Assembly (NCBI GenBank): GCA_934155265.1
Contig: CAKPGU010000001.1
Coordinates: forward strand, 1 to 64,000
Origin: an uncultured Clostridia bacterium
GTDB lineage: Bacteria; Bacillota; Clostridia; TANB77; CAG-508
Reading direction: 5' to 3'
Length of the DNA: 64,000 nt
Each line of letters starts with the position of its first letter. The stretch's first letter is position 1. The notes under the pieces were generated by a model. That model ran no database searches, was not told the DNA's origin, and saw only the letters and a list, made by a program, of their open reading frames with translations. Position numbers and translations under genes: made by a program. Of this stretch, positions 1 to 8,084 are shown one piece after another.

Positions 1-23
1 ATTGTTTTAAGTTTTTTAATATT

Positions 24-644
24 TTAAGCATCTTTTTCCTCCTTTTTTTCTATTCCATGTTTTAAATATTCTATTTCTTTTAAAAACATTGCTCTACAAT
101 CTTCTTTAGATTTATTTTTAAAGTTTTTTATTAAAGCTCTTCTTGTAATTGCACTTAACATATCACACACAATAATTAAGTCTTCATAACTTTCTATTTT
201 TAAATTCGTTTTGTCTATTTGTTCATAATAGTCTATGATATTTTGTGGCTTAATGTTTTTTACTATATCAAATATGTTTTCATCTGAAGATTTCAGGTTA
301 ATAAATATTTGTTTAAATAAATCTTGGTCTGAATTACCTGTAAATTCTTCTAACATTGAATCATATAAGAATATATACAATTTGAATATATCTCCATTCG
401 TTTTGCTGACTTCATTTTTTAATTTGATATTTAATTTTTCTGAATTTTCTTTTAATATGTATATAAGTAAATCTTCTTTACTTTCAAAATATTGATAAAA
501 ACTTCCTCTTGCAATATCTGCTTCTTCTACTATATTTTTTATTGAAACATTTTCTATTGGTACTCTTGCGAATTCTTTTTTGGCTGAATTTATTACTTTT
601 TGCTGTTTTTCTTTTGAAAGTTTTAAAAATGTTTCTTTTGGCAT
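24..644 (-). CDS. TetR/AcrR-family transcriptional regulator
   Basis: The 206-aa product has a typical TetR N-terminal helix-turn-helix (residues about 10-55), with the recognition-helix signature ARGSFYQYFESKEDLL. The ligand-binding C-terminal half is divergent, as is normal for the family, so the effector cannot be read. The ATG is preceded by a GGGGGAGG-type ribosome binding site. An inverted repeat just upstream of the start (684-715) is the likely operator, which suggests autoregulation. The regulated neighbour would lie beyond the left edge of the window or be the regulator itself. The family assignment is secure; the function is unknown. Confidence 0.9.
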   Translation of the reverse strand: MPKETFLKLSKEKQQKVINSAKKEFARVPIENVSIKNIVEEADIARGSFYQYFESKEDLLIYILKENSEKLNIKLKNEVSKTNGDIFKLYIFLYDSMLEEFTGNSDQDLFKQIFINLKSSDENIFDIVKNIKPQNIIDYYEQIDKTNLKIESYEDLIIVCDMLSAITRRALIKNFKNKSKEDCRAMFLKEIEYLKHGIEKKEEKDA

Positions 645-683
645 TTAATTCCTCCCCCTTTCGACATAAAAGTACAAAAATAA

Positions 684-715
684 CACTATGTCATAATTAT
701 AATGACACAGTGTCA
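684..715. promoter_or_regulatory. Candidate TetR operator (inverted repeats)
   Basis: Arms 684-694 (CACTATGTCAT) and 702-712 (ATGACACAGTG) form an 11-bp inverted repeat with one mismatch and a 7-nt spacer. The overlapping TGACACAGTGTCA at 703-715 is a second dyad. The site lies 40-70 bp upstream of the TetR-family start codon, where these proteins usually bind. Binding is inferred from position and symmetry only. Confidence 0.6.
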
Positions 716-765
716 CTTTTGTCAATAGTTTTATTGTGAATTTTATGTGAATTGTAATTGCCAAT

Positions 766-1911
766 TTAGTCACCTAAACAAATTCCAATGTCTCTAGCAG
801 TTTTTACCAAATCATCATCCATTGTAACTTTTCTTAAATTACTTTCTGCTGTATTTCCAGAAACAGCACCAATTTTTGTGTTTTTTCCTACAACATCTTC
901 TAAAGAAACACTATCAAGTTTTCCATTTTTTAATACTGCTAATACACCAAATTTTCCATTTAAAGCAAGCTCCATAGCTTTAGCTCCATACTTTGTTGAT
1001 AACACTCTATCAAATGCTGTTGGAGTTCCACCTCTTTGCATATATCCTAATGTTGTATTTCTAGCTTCTAAACCAGTCAATTTTTCTAATTGTTTAGCTA
1101 CAACTTGACCTACTCCTCCAAGCTTATTATTATCTACACCTGCTCCATTATCTCTAGTTCCTGCCACTGTAATTTCTCCACCTTTTGGAGCAGCACCTTC
1201 TGCTACTACTACTATACTGAATTCTTTTCCTTTTGCTCTTCTTTCATTTATTTTTTCAACAGCTTTATTTATATCATAAGGAATTTCTGGGATTAAAGCA
1301 ACATCAGCACCACCTGCTATTGCAGATTCTAGTGCTATCCATCCTGCATATCTTCCCATAACTTCTAATACCATTATTCTGTGATGTGTTTCTCCTGTTG
1401 TGTGTAATCTGTCAAGTGCTTCTGCAGCAACAGATACTGCTGTATTATATCCAAATGTAATATCTGTACATGCAACATCATTATCTATTGTTTTTGGAAC
1501 CCCTATTACGTTTACACCTTTTGTAGAAAAATCTCTTGCTGATTTTTGTGTTCCGTCTCCTCCTAATGTAAATATGCAATCAAATCCATCTTTTTTGATA
1601 TTTTCTACACATACATCTGATAAATCTTTGTATTCAACTTCTCCATTTTCTCCTACTACTTTATAGTTAAATACATTTGCATTTGTTGATGAACCAATTA
1701 TAGATCCTCCTTTTGGTAATATTCCTGATGCACTTTGATCATTTGCTGTACTTAATTTTACGTAATTATTTTTCAATAATCCATTGTATCCATCTATAAA
1801 TCCATAACATTCTATATTATTATGTTCTGCAGTTTTTATTATAGCTCTTATTACTGCATTAAATCCTGATACGTCTCCTCCATTTGCTAATATAGCTACT
1901 TTTTTTAACAT
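766..1911 (-). CDS. pfkA: 6-phosphofructokinase (PfkA family, mixed-type substrate residues)
   Basis: The enzyme phosphorylates fructose 6-phosphate to fructose 1,6-bisphosphate in glycolysis. At 381 aa it is longer than the roughly 320-aa classical ATP-dependent enzyme. Visible motifs are the N-terminal NGGDVSGFNAVIRA phosphate-binding loop, GGDGTQKSA, the catalytic PKTIDND, and MGRYAGWIA. The Gly in GGDG is the ATP-type residue, whereas the Lys of PKTIDND is the residue typical of pyrophosphate-dependent enzymes, so phosphoryl donor preference is uncertain. The ATG follows a TAGGAGG site. A promoter (1988-2015) and a perfect inverted repeat in the leader (1951-1976) suggest repressor control. 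Monocistronic by position. Confidence 0.92.
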   Translation of the reverse strand: MLKKVAILANGGDVSGFNAVIRAIIKTAEHNNIECYGFIDGYNGLLKNNYVKLSTANDQSASGILPKGGSIIGSSTNANVFNYKVVGENGEVEYKDLSDVCVENIKKDGFDCIFTLGGDGTQKSARDFSTKGVNVIGVPKTIDNDVACTDITFGYNTAVSVAAEALDRLHTTGETHHRIMVLEVMGRYAGWIALESAIAGGADVALIPEIPYDINKAVEKINERRAKGKEFSIVVVAEGAAPKGGEITVAGTRDNGAGVDNNKLGGVGQVVAKQLEKLTGLEARNTTLGYMQRGGTPTAFDRVLSTKYGAKAMELALNGKFGVLAVLKNGKLDSVSLEDVVGKNTKIGAVSGNTAESNLRKVTMDDDLVKTARDIGICLGD

Positions 1912-1950
1912 TTTAAATTCCTCCTATTTGGGTCTTCCCATAAATTATTA

Positions 1951-1976
1951 AAATTTTACCATAATTGGTAAAATTT
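1951..1976. promoter_or_regulatory. Perfect inverted repeat in pfkA leader, likely operator
   Basis: AAATTTTACCA (1951-1961) and TGGTAAAATTT (1966-1976) form a perfect 11-bp inverted repeat with a 4-nt centre. It sits between the pfkA promoter and start codon, where a bound repressor would block transcription. No T-run follows it, so a terminator is unlikely. The cognate regulator is not identified. Confidence 0.6.
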
Positions 1977-1987
1977 GTTTCTTCTTT

Positions 1988-2015
1988 ATTATATCAATAT
2001 TTTAATTTTTTACAA
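1988..2015 (-). promoter_or_regulatory. Candidate sigma-A promoter of pfkA
   Basis: On the minus strand a TTGTAA -35 element, a 16-nt spacer and a perfect TATAAT -10 element lie upstream of the leader that holds the inverted repeat. Distance to the pfkA start is about 77 bp. Confidence 0.6.
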
Positions 2016-2060
2016 TACTTTTGTATAATTTTTTTACTTTTATTGGAGAACAAATTATAT

Positions 2061-2093
2061 AAAAACAGACTTGTGTAAATTATACACAAGTCT
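2061..2093 (-). terminator. Rho-independent terminator
   Basis: A perfect 11-bp stem (2067-2077 with 2083-2093) and 5-nt loop are followed on the minus strand by GTTTTT. It ends the transcript of the unknown gene at 2114-2605. Confidence 0.8.
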
Positions 2094-2113
2094 ATTTGGG
2101 TAACAGTTTTTAA

Positions 2114-2605
2114 TCAAACTTTTATCCAGTCCGGATTATATTTCTCGATTTCATCCGCATACTTTTCGAAAATTCCTTCTTTAACACAAAAAGAAATTCC
2201 TTTATCTCCATAATTTTCAACAGAAAATCCTTTTTCAGACGAATATTTAGAAAATGGAACCATATATTTGAGCTTAAATTTAGTGGTATCTACCATTTCC
2301 ATTATTGCTAAATCAAAATATTCATTATCTTTTTTTAAGACAATAGTACATATTGTTTCATTTAAACAAGATAAAATCCTTCTTTTTATATCATCAGTAA
2401 TTTTCTCCAGTGCAATTTCAGACAGTTCGCTTTTTGGATTCATCCATAAAGCAATTTTCAAAATGCTGTTTACTGTAATTTCACTTGGTAATCCCTCGAT
2501 GCTTATAGGATATTCTTCTACTTCTTCCCAAGTATATTCTTTTACAAGTGTTACAAAGAATAAATCTTGAAATCTTGCATTCCGAATTTCGTCTAAAGTA
2601 ATCAT
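2114..2605 (-). CDS. Hypothetical protein, 163 aa
   Basis: The product is not recognised. It is an acidic soluble protein without signal peptide or membrane segment, and contains several predicted strands in its centre (residues 80-120). The start ATG follows a GGGAGG site about 6 nt upstream. It forms its own unit, bounded downstream by a good intrinsic terminator (2061-2093). No motif suggests a function. Confidence 0.75.
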   Translation of the reverse strand: MITLDEIRNARFQDLFFVTLVKEYTWEEVEEYPISIEGLPSEITVNSILKIALWMNPKSELSEIALEKITDDIKRRILSCLNETICTIVLKKDNEYFDLAIMEMVDTTKFKLKYMVPFSKYSSEKGFSVENYGDKGISFCVKEGIFEKYADEIEKYNPDWIKV

Positions 2606-2769
2606 GTCTTTTCCTCCCGATTAAATATTTGGATAAACCTTTTACTTTTAATCTAAAGTAAAATCATTAATATGTGACTTTTTTATTATAACACACATTA
2701 TGGTAAACTGCAACAAAAATAATTTTTTCTTTACTATTTAACAATTTATTCTACCAATTTGAAAACATA

Positions 2770-3735
2770 TTAATTACAAATTAGTAAATCATGCAATTCA
2801 TCAACAAACTCATCTTTTACTACTTCTTTAAAAACAATAGATATTTTTGTTCTACTAATATCAATATTAAAAATCTCTAAACTATTTTTATTAGCAATCT
2901 CTAATATTTTATTAAGTATATCATCTCTTGAACTAATCCCAAAACCAACAACAGAAATTCTAGAAATATCCTTTTTTATAATACTTTTAACTCCAGATGC
3001 CTCTATTTTATGTGATATTACAGTTCCTGGATTATCATTAAAAGTCGAACCAGTTATTACTGGTACATTATTTCTTTCAGCAATTTCTACACATCTATCA
3101 TGTAATACTTTTGCCCCTTCACTAGATAAAGAATGCATTTCTTCATAAGATATATTTTTTAATTTTTTTGTTTTAGTTACTTTATTTGGATCTGCAGTAT
3201 ATATTCCATCAACATCAGAATATATATAACATTGTTTTGCTTGTAATGCCGCTGCTAGTGCCACTGCAGTTGTATCTGATCCACCTCTTCCTAATGTAGT
3301 AATATTGTTATTATCATCAATCCCTTGAAATCCTGCAACAACAACAATTTTTCCATTTTCTAGTTCTTCTTCTATTCTTTTGGTATCTATATATTCAATT
3401 TTAGCATGTTGATTTTCTTCATTTGTGTGTATTCCAGCTTGCCATCCCATAAGAGATACAGCTTCATATCCTAAATAATTTAATAATATTGATAATTTAC
3501 TAGCACTAATTTGTTCGCCTGCACTTAGTAATACATCCATCTCCCTTGCTTTTGGTTTTAGCGATAATTCTTCCGCTTCACTTATCAATTTGTCTGTTGT
3601 TTTACCTTGTGCAGAAACTACAACAACTATGTTATTATCTTCTTCATATAATTTTATTGTTTTGCTTGCCACAAACTGTAACTTCTCATTATCTGCAACA
3701 GAGCTCCCTCCAAATTTAATTACAATTGTATCCAT
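2770..3735 (-). CDS. lysC: Aspartate kinase, short form
   Basis: Aspartokinase catalyses the first step of the aspartate pathway (lysine, diaminopimelate, threonine, methionine). The kinase domain is clear: KFGGSSV at residues 7-13, the GRGGSDTTA catalytic loop, YSDVDGIYTADPNKV and the SSEGAKVLHDR region. At 321 aa it is about 80 residues shorter than the usual 400; after the kinase domain only about 60-70 residues remain, enough for a single ACT-like regulatory unit instead of two. The first residues MDTIVIKFGG are typical of the family start. An altered or reduced feedback response is possible but is inference. Confidence 0.9.
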   Translation of the reverse strand: MDTIVIKFGGSSVADNEKLQFVASKTIKLYEEDNNIVVVVSAQGKTTDKLISEAEELSLKPKAREMDVLLSAGEQISASKLSILLNYLGYEAVSLMGWQAGIHTNEENQHAKIEYIDTKRIEEELENGKIVVVAGFQGIDDNNNITTLGRGGSDTTAVALAAALQAKQCYIYSDVDGIYTADPNKVTKTKKLKNISYEEMHSLSSEGAKVLHDRCVEIAERNNVPVITGSTFNDNPGTVISHKIEASGVKSIIKKDISRISVVGFGISSRDDILNKILEIANKNSLEIFNIDISRTKISIVFKEVVKDEFVDELHDLLICN

Positions 3736-3758
3736 ATTTAACCTCTTTTGAATAAAAA

Positions 3759-3800
3759 AATAATAGCAATGATACTTAATTAAATATCATTACTATTATT
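3759..3800 (-). terminator. Rho-independent terminator after prfB
   Basis: A 16-bp stem with one mismatch (3759-3774 and 3785-3800) and 10-nt loop is followed on the minus strand by a run of seven T. It separates prfB from lysC. T-rich sequence on the other side could make it bidirectional. Confidence 0.75.
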
Positions 3801-3820
3801 TTATTTTTACAAAGGTTAAA

Positions 3821-3849
3821 ATGTGAAAAAAATGTACCCGGTCCAAAAT
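3821..3849. repeat. Short intergenic repeat, GGACCGGGTACA family (copy 1)
   Basis: Read on the minus strand this contains TTTGGACCGGGTACA followed by a T-run and CACATT. It matches the two tandem units at 49226-49295 in core and orientation relative to ends, with a few changes. It abuts the prfB stop codon directly. Confidence 0.65.
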
Positions 3850-4948
3850 TTAACTTTTTAAATATGCTTCTATAAATCCATCTATATTTCCATCCATTAC
3901 ACTTTCTACATTTCCGACTTCATAATTTGTTCTATGATCTTTTACCAGTGTATATGGGCAAAATACGTAAGAACGAATTTGACTACCCCATGCGATATCT
4001 TTTTGTTCTCCTTTTAGTTCATCAATTGTTTCTTTTTGCTCTTTTTCTTTTAAATTAAGTAATTTGGATTTTAACATTCTCATTGCAGTTTCTCTATTTT
4101 GAATTTGTGATCGTTCAGATTGACAAGCTACTACAGTATTTGTTGGTATATGTGTTATTCTAACAGCAGAAGATGTTTTGTTTATATGTTGACCTCCTGC
4201 ACCTGATGCTCTATATGTATCAACTCTTAAATCATCTGGATTAATTTCAATTTGAATATCATCTGTTATTTCTGGTAAAACTTCTAATGATGCAAAAGAT
4301 GTATGTCGTCTTCCTCCTGCATCAAATGGAGAAATTCTAACTAATCTATGTACTCCCATTTCTCCTTTCATATATCCATATGCATTTTCTCCAACTATTT
4401 CGAATGTTACACTTTTTATTCCTGCTTCGTCTCCTTCTAAATAGTCTAATTCTTTTACTTCATATCCATTTTTTACAGCCCATCTTGTATACATTCTATA
4501 TAGCATTTCTGCCCAATCTTGTGATTCAGTACCTCCTGCTCCTGGATGTAATGTTAATATTGCATTGTTTTTGTCATATTTTCCTGATAACAATGTTTCT
4601 AATTGTAACTTTTCAATTTCATTTTCTAATTTGCTTGTTGATTTTAATATATCTTTTGCAACTTCTACATCATTTTCTAAATTTGCAAGCTCTGTTAATT
4701 CTTGTAGATTGATAATTTCATTTTCTATTTTTCTGTATTGTTCAACTTTATTTTTTAACTGTTTTATTTGAGAAAGGACTTTTGAAGTTTCTGTAGTGTC
4801 CTTTTGCCAAAAGTCCTCTTCGGTTGTTTTTAATTCTAAATCTTTTAATTGTTTTTCTGATGTAGTTATGTCAAAGAGACTCACCTAAGCTTTGTATTTT
4901 GTTTTTTAATATTTCTAATTTTTTTGAATTTTCTTCTAGCTCTAACAA
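3850..4948 (-). CDS. prfB: Peptide chain release factor 2 with programmed +1 frameshift
   Basis: RF2 terminates translation at UGA and UAA. The codon-recognition loop VRISPFDAGG (SPF) and the catalytic GAGGQHINKTSSAV (GGQ) are present. The reading frame is split: a short first frame starts at TTG 4948 behind an AAGGGTG site and reads into CTT TGA C (TGA at 4873-4871); a +1 shift at CTT then continues as DITTSEKQ to the stop at 3850. An internal Shine-Dalgarno-like AGGTGAG precedes the shift site, as in the classical autoregulated prfB gene. Total product is about 365 aa. It begins 14 bp after the transglutaminase-like gene and is probably co-transcribed with it. Confidence 0.93.
4870..4889 (-). 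promoter_or_regulatory. Programmed +1 frameshift site of prfB
   Basis: Minus-strand order is AGGTGAG, TCT, CTT, TGA, C. The SD-like sequence shortly upstream of CTT TGA C corresponds to the known RF2 autoregulatory shift, in which low RF2 favours slippage past the UGA. Here it is read directly from the sequence; the mechanism is established for the family. Confidence 0.88.
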
Positions 4949-4962
4949 TTATTATCACCCTT

Positions 4963-6084
4963 TCATTCATAATCTTGTTCACTTAATATTGGATATGTAA
5001 ATATCTGCCCTGCTTCTGTAAATTTACCTGATGGTGTATGATTTTCGTTCATTGTAATAGAACCTTTTAAAAAATATTTATATTTTGATTTTTCAGGTAG
5101 TTTTCCTGTACCAATTAAAATTGGATCATCCCAGGTTACATCTACAGCATACCAATTATTATCTAATTTTACATAGTTCCATGCATGGCTTTCTGTTTGA
5201 TTATTACTATTAGTTCCCGTTCCTATCACTATTACATTATCAATTCCAACTTCATTCATTAAATATTGAAATGCCTTTGCATATCCTTCACATACACATT
5301 CTCTTGATACTAAAGCACCATATATGTCATATATATTATCTTTAGATAATGAAGAATCATATTCAATTGAATCTACTAAATAATCATGAACCATTTTTAT
5401 TTTTTCATAATCTTTTTTTCCTTCTAAGTTTGATAATATATAATCTCTTACCTTTTCTATTTGCACTTGATAAGAGTCTACATCTTCTTTACTATTAAAT
5501 CCTTTTGTTAAGTAATTAGCTTTGCTTCCATTATTAATATATACATTATACTTTATTCCACTTATCTTAGTTACTTTTTCTATATTTATATACATTCCTG
5601 TTGCTTCAAGATAAAACAATTCTGGATTTTCATATATTAATGCTTCTATTGCTGATTGATATTGCTTTTTTAACTCTTTTTCTCCTGTTTCTGTTGATAA
5701 TAGCTTCTGAAATGTATTTCCAAAGTCTATTTTATATGTTCCAGTTTTTAAATTTTCTCTATTTTCATATAATTTATCATATATTGTTTTTGCTGTACTA
5801 TTTAGTTGCTCATATAAATGTCTATATCTATTAACATTAGTTACTATTGGTTGTGTTGAACTCTCATCATTTTCTATTCCATTAAATATATCTTTGTCTA
5901 TTGAAATAGTATCTTCTGTATCTTTATCATCTTTTGATAGCAAGCCTCCATACCCTTCAAAATCAATTTGTATGGGGTCTTCTCCTGTTATTTCTACATA
6001 TACAGTATATCCAAATATACCTCCTACAACTATAATTGCTACTATTATTAGAATTAATATAAAACTTAATATTTTATCTTTCAT
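4963..6084 (-). CDS. Membrane-anchored transglutaminase-like (cysteine protease fold) protein
   Basis: The 373-aa protein has one N-terminal membrane segment (residues about 7-28), then an extracellular acidic linker and a C-terminal transglutaminase-like domain. The catalytic triad is visible as Cys in SRECVCEGYAKAF, His in ESHAWNYVKL and Asp in VDVTWDDP. Such proteins act outside the membrane as proteases or cross-linking enzymes on cell-wall or surface proteins; the substrate is unknown. The ATG follows AGGGAGG. It is the first gene of a likely two-gene unit with prfB and has a good promoter at 6142-6170. Confidence 0.85.
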   Translation of the reverse strand: MKDKILSFILILIIVAIIVVGGIFGYTVYVEITGEDPIQIDFEGYGGLLSKDDKDTEDTISIDKDIFNGIENDESSTQPIVTNVNRYRHLYEQLNSTAKTIYDKLYENRENLKTGTYKIDFGNTFQKLLSTETGEKELKKQYQSAIEALIYENPELFYLEATGMYINIEKVTKISGIKYNVYINNGSKANYLTKGFNSKEDVDSYQVQIEKVRDYILSNLEGKKDYEKIKMVHDYLVDSIEYDSSLSKDNIYDIYGALVSRECVCEGYAKAFQYLMNEVGIDNVIVIGTGTNSNNQTESHAWNYVKLDNNWYAVDVTWDDPILIGTGKLPEKSKYKYFLKGSITMNENHTPSGKFTEAGQIFTYPILSEQDYE

Positions 6085-6141
6085 ATTTCCTCCCTATTTT
6101 TTACGCAATTATAGTTTTCTCTCTTTAATTGCACTAATTCA

Positions 6142-6170
6142 ATTATATATTATTCTCATATTGTTTTCAA
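6142..6170 (-). promoter_or_regulatory. Sigma-A promoter for the transglutaminase-prfB unit
   Basis: TTGAAA (-35), 17-nt spacer and TATAAT (-10) on the minus strand, about 58 bp upstream of the start at 6084. Confidence 0.7.
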
Positions 6171-6211
6171 GTTTTTTGAATATTTTTTCCTTTATTGTTT
6201 ATATTATTATT

Positions 6212-7825
6212 ATGAATTTTAAGGAAATTTTTAATAAATTAATTAAATATAATGATAAGAATAATTACTATTTTTCTCTTATGCCTCAGCCAGATAATTC
6301 CTCTGTAAAACCACCAGAAGCGGATTATAAGGTTTTTTCTAATATAAAAGAAAACTTAGATTTTTTAAAAAGTAAATATAATGCTTTAATTTGTCCTGAT
6401 ATTATAATAAGAGAATTTAATTTATTTGCAAATAATAAAGATCATAAATGTTTTATTATTTGCATTGATGGATTATTTGACTCTATTTCAATTAATGATT
6501 TCATTTTAGAACCATTAATGACTGGGAAGACTAAACATGATAAGCCTTTTGATGGAAATTTATGTGAATTTGTTGATAATTGTTTATTGCCTCAAAATAG
6601 TGTTAATAAAGTTGAAGATTACAAAGATGTTTTCTCTGGAATTAACATGGGGGATTGTCTACTTTTTATTGATACTCTTACAGTTGCTTTTGATATTGAT
6701 GTAAAAAAATATGAACAACGTAGTGTTAGCACTCCTGAAAACGAGGCAGTTATAAAAGGTTCTCAAGAGGGTTTTGTTGAAAATATTAGAACAAATACTT
6801 CTATTATTAGGCGTATTGTAAATAATGAAAATTTAGTTATAGAAACTATTCCTGTTGGAAAAATTAGTCAAACTAAATGTGGTGTGTGTTATCTTCAAAA
6901 TCTAGCAAACAGTGATCTAGTGTCTGAAGCAAAATACAGACTTAGTAATTTAGATATTGATTCTTTAATTTCCACGGGGCAATTAGAGCAATTAATTGAA
7001 AGTGATGAAGGTTTTGGAATTCCACAAGTACTTTCTACTGAACGACCTGACAAATGTGCAAAATACCTATTTCAAGGAAGAGTTATTATTATTGTCAATG
7101 GTAATCCATATGCAATAATTTTACCAGCAACAATTGAGGATTTTCTATTTTCTCCTGAAGATACAAATTTACGTCCATTGTTTGCCAACTTCCTGCGTTT
7201 TATCCGTGTACTTGCAACACTGATTACTCTTTTATTACCCGGTATTTATATGGCTATTACAAGTTTTCATCAAGAGCTATTGCCAACAGAATTATTATTT
7301 TCAATTTTGTCTGCACGAGAAAATGTTCCTTTTCCCATAGTATTTGAACTCTTGCTTATGGAAATATCATTTGAACTTATACGTGAAGCTAGTTTAAGAG
7401 TTCCATCAACAATCGGATCCTCTATAGGAATTGTTGGTGCTTTGATCTTAGGAGATGCTGCTGTTAATGCTGGTATTGTCAGTCCTACACTTATAATTAT
7501 TGTTGCTATGACTGGTATTGCTTCCTTTGCTATTCCTGATTTCTCTTTCGGCTTCCACGTTCGTGTATTTAGATTTTGGTTTATTGCATTAGGTGTTACA
7601 ACTGGTTTTTTAGGTATTAGTGTTGGATTATTTATATATGTTTCTATGCTTTGTAGTTTAAGGTCTTTTGGTGTTTTTTATACAACTCCCCTTGCTCCTA
7701 AATATAATACTTATGGTAATGGATTTTTTATTCCTCCAATATGGAAACAAGAATATCGTACTAATTTTATTGCTCCTAAAAAGAAAATGGCACAAGATAA
7801 AATTAGTATGAAATGGAGACGTTAA
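6212..7825 (+). CDS. GerA-family spore germination protein (GerAA/GerKA type)
   Basis: The product of 537 aa belongs to the A subunit of nutrient germinant receptors in the inner spore membrane. It has a hydrophilic N-terminal domain (residues 1-300), then a C-terminal membrane domain with several hydrophobic segments from about residue 315 on. Family signatures include NPYAIILPATIEDFLFSPED, FLRFIRVLATLITLLLPGIY and SLRVPSTIGSSIGIVGALILGDAAV. The frame stays open upstream to 5894, but that stretch overlaps the divergent gene, so ATG 6212 is preferred. No Shine-Dalgarno sequence precedes it. No B or C subunit gene is adjacent, so it is an orphan A subunit. It indicates an endospore former. Confidence 0.88.
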   Translation: MNFKEIFNKLIKYNDKNNYYFSLMPQPDNSSVKPPEADYKVFSNIKENLDFLKSKYNALICPDIIIREFNLFANNKDHKCFIICIDGLFDSISINDFILEPLMTGKTKHDKPFDGNLCEFVDNCLLPQNSVNKVEDYKDVFSGINMGDCLLFIDTLTVAFDIDVKKYEQRSVSTPENEAVIKGSQEGFVENIRTNTSIIRRIVNNENLVIETIPVGKISQTKCGVCYLQNLANSDLVSEAKYRLSNLDIDSLISTGQLEQLIESDEGFGIPQVLSTERPDKCAKYLFQGRVIIIVNGNPYAIILPATIEDFLFSPEDTNLRPLFANFLRFIRVLATLITLLLPGIYMAITSFHQELLPTELLFSILSARENVPFPIVFELLLMEISFELIREASLRVPSTIGSSIGIVGALILGDAAVNAGIVSPTLIIIVAMTGIASFAIPDFSFGFHVRVFRFWFIALGVTTGFLGISVGLFIYVSMLCSLRSFGVFYTTPLAPKYNTYGNGFFIPPIWKQEYRTNFIAPKKKMAQDKISMKWRR

Positions 7826-7837
7826 AAGTTACTAATA

Positions 7838-8065
7838 GTTACCAGAGGGGACACCCTTGTTACCAGTAGGGACACTCATTAATGGTAAAACGTATATTAA
7901 AATGTTAGTTTAATTAATATGTATTCAACTATATTTATTAATTAACTACTTTAAATATTAAGTTTTACCATTAATGAGTGTCCCTACTGGTAACGTCCCC
8001 TCTGGTAACGATTTTTACCGACAAAGGGTGTCCCTACTGGTAACAAGGGTGTCCCTACTGGTAAC
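7838..8065. repeat. Large foldback built from GGGACACCC-family repeats
   Basis: The segment lies between convergent gerA and argS. Arms at 7859-7891 and 7962-7994 are perfect 33-bp inverted copies carrying the TTACCA-GTAGGGACA-TGGTAA unit. Outer arms with the AGAGGGGAC variant extend the foldback to 7838-8009, and two further direct units follow to 8065. The roughly 70-bp AT-rich centre has no ORF. It may act as a bidirectional terminator or be a palindromic mobile-element derivative. Confidence 0.75.
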
Positions 8066-8084
8066 GATTGATAACTTTTTATTT

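Noticed and set aside
3736..3849. Lysine riboswitch upstream of lysC
   Set aside because: Only 114 bp separate prfB and lysC, filled by a terminator and a short repeat; no lysine-aptamer elements are visible.
5894..6211. Extended N-terminus (106 codons) of the GerA-type protein
   Set aside because: The stretch overlaps the divergent transglutaminase-like gene and its promoter and is the antisense shadow of that gene.
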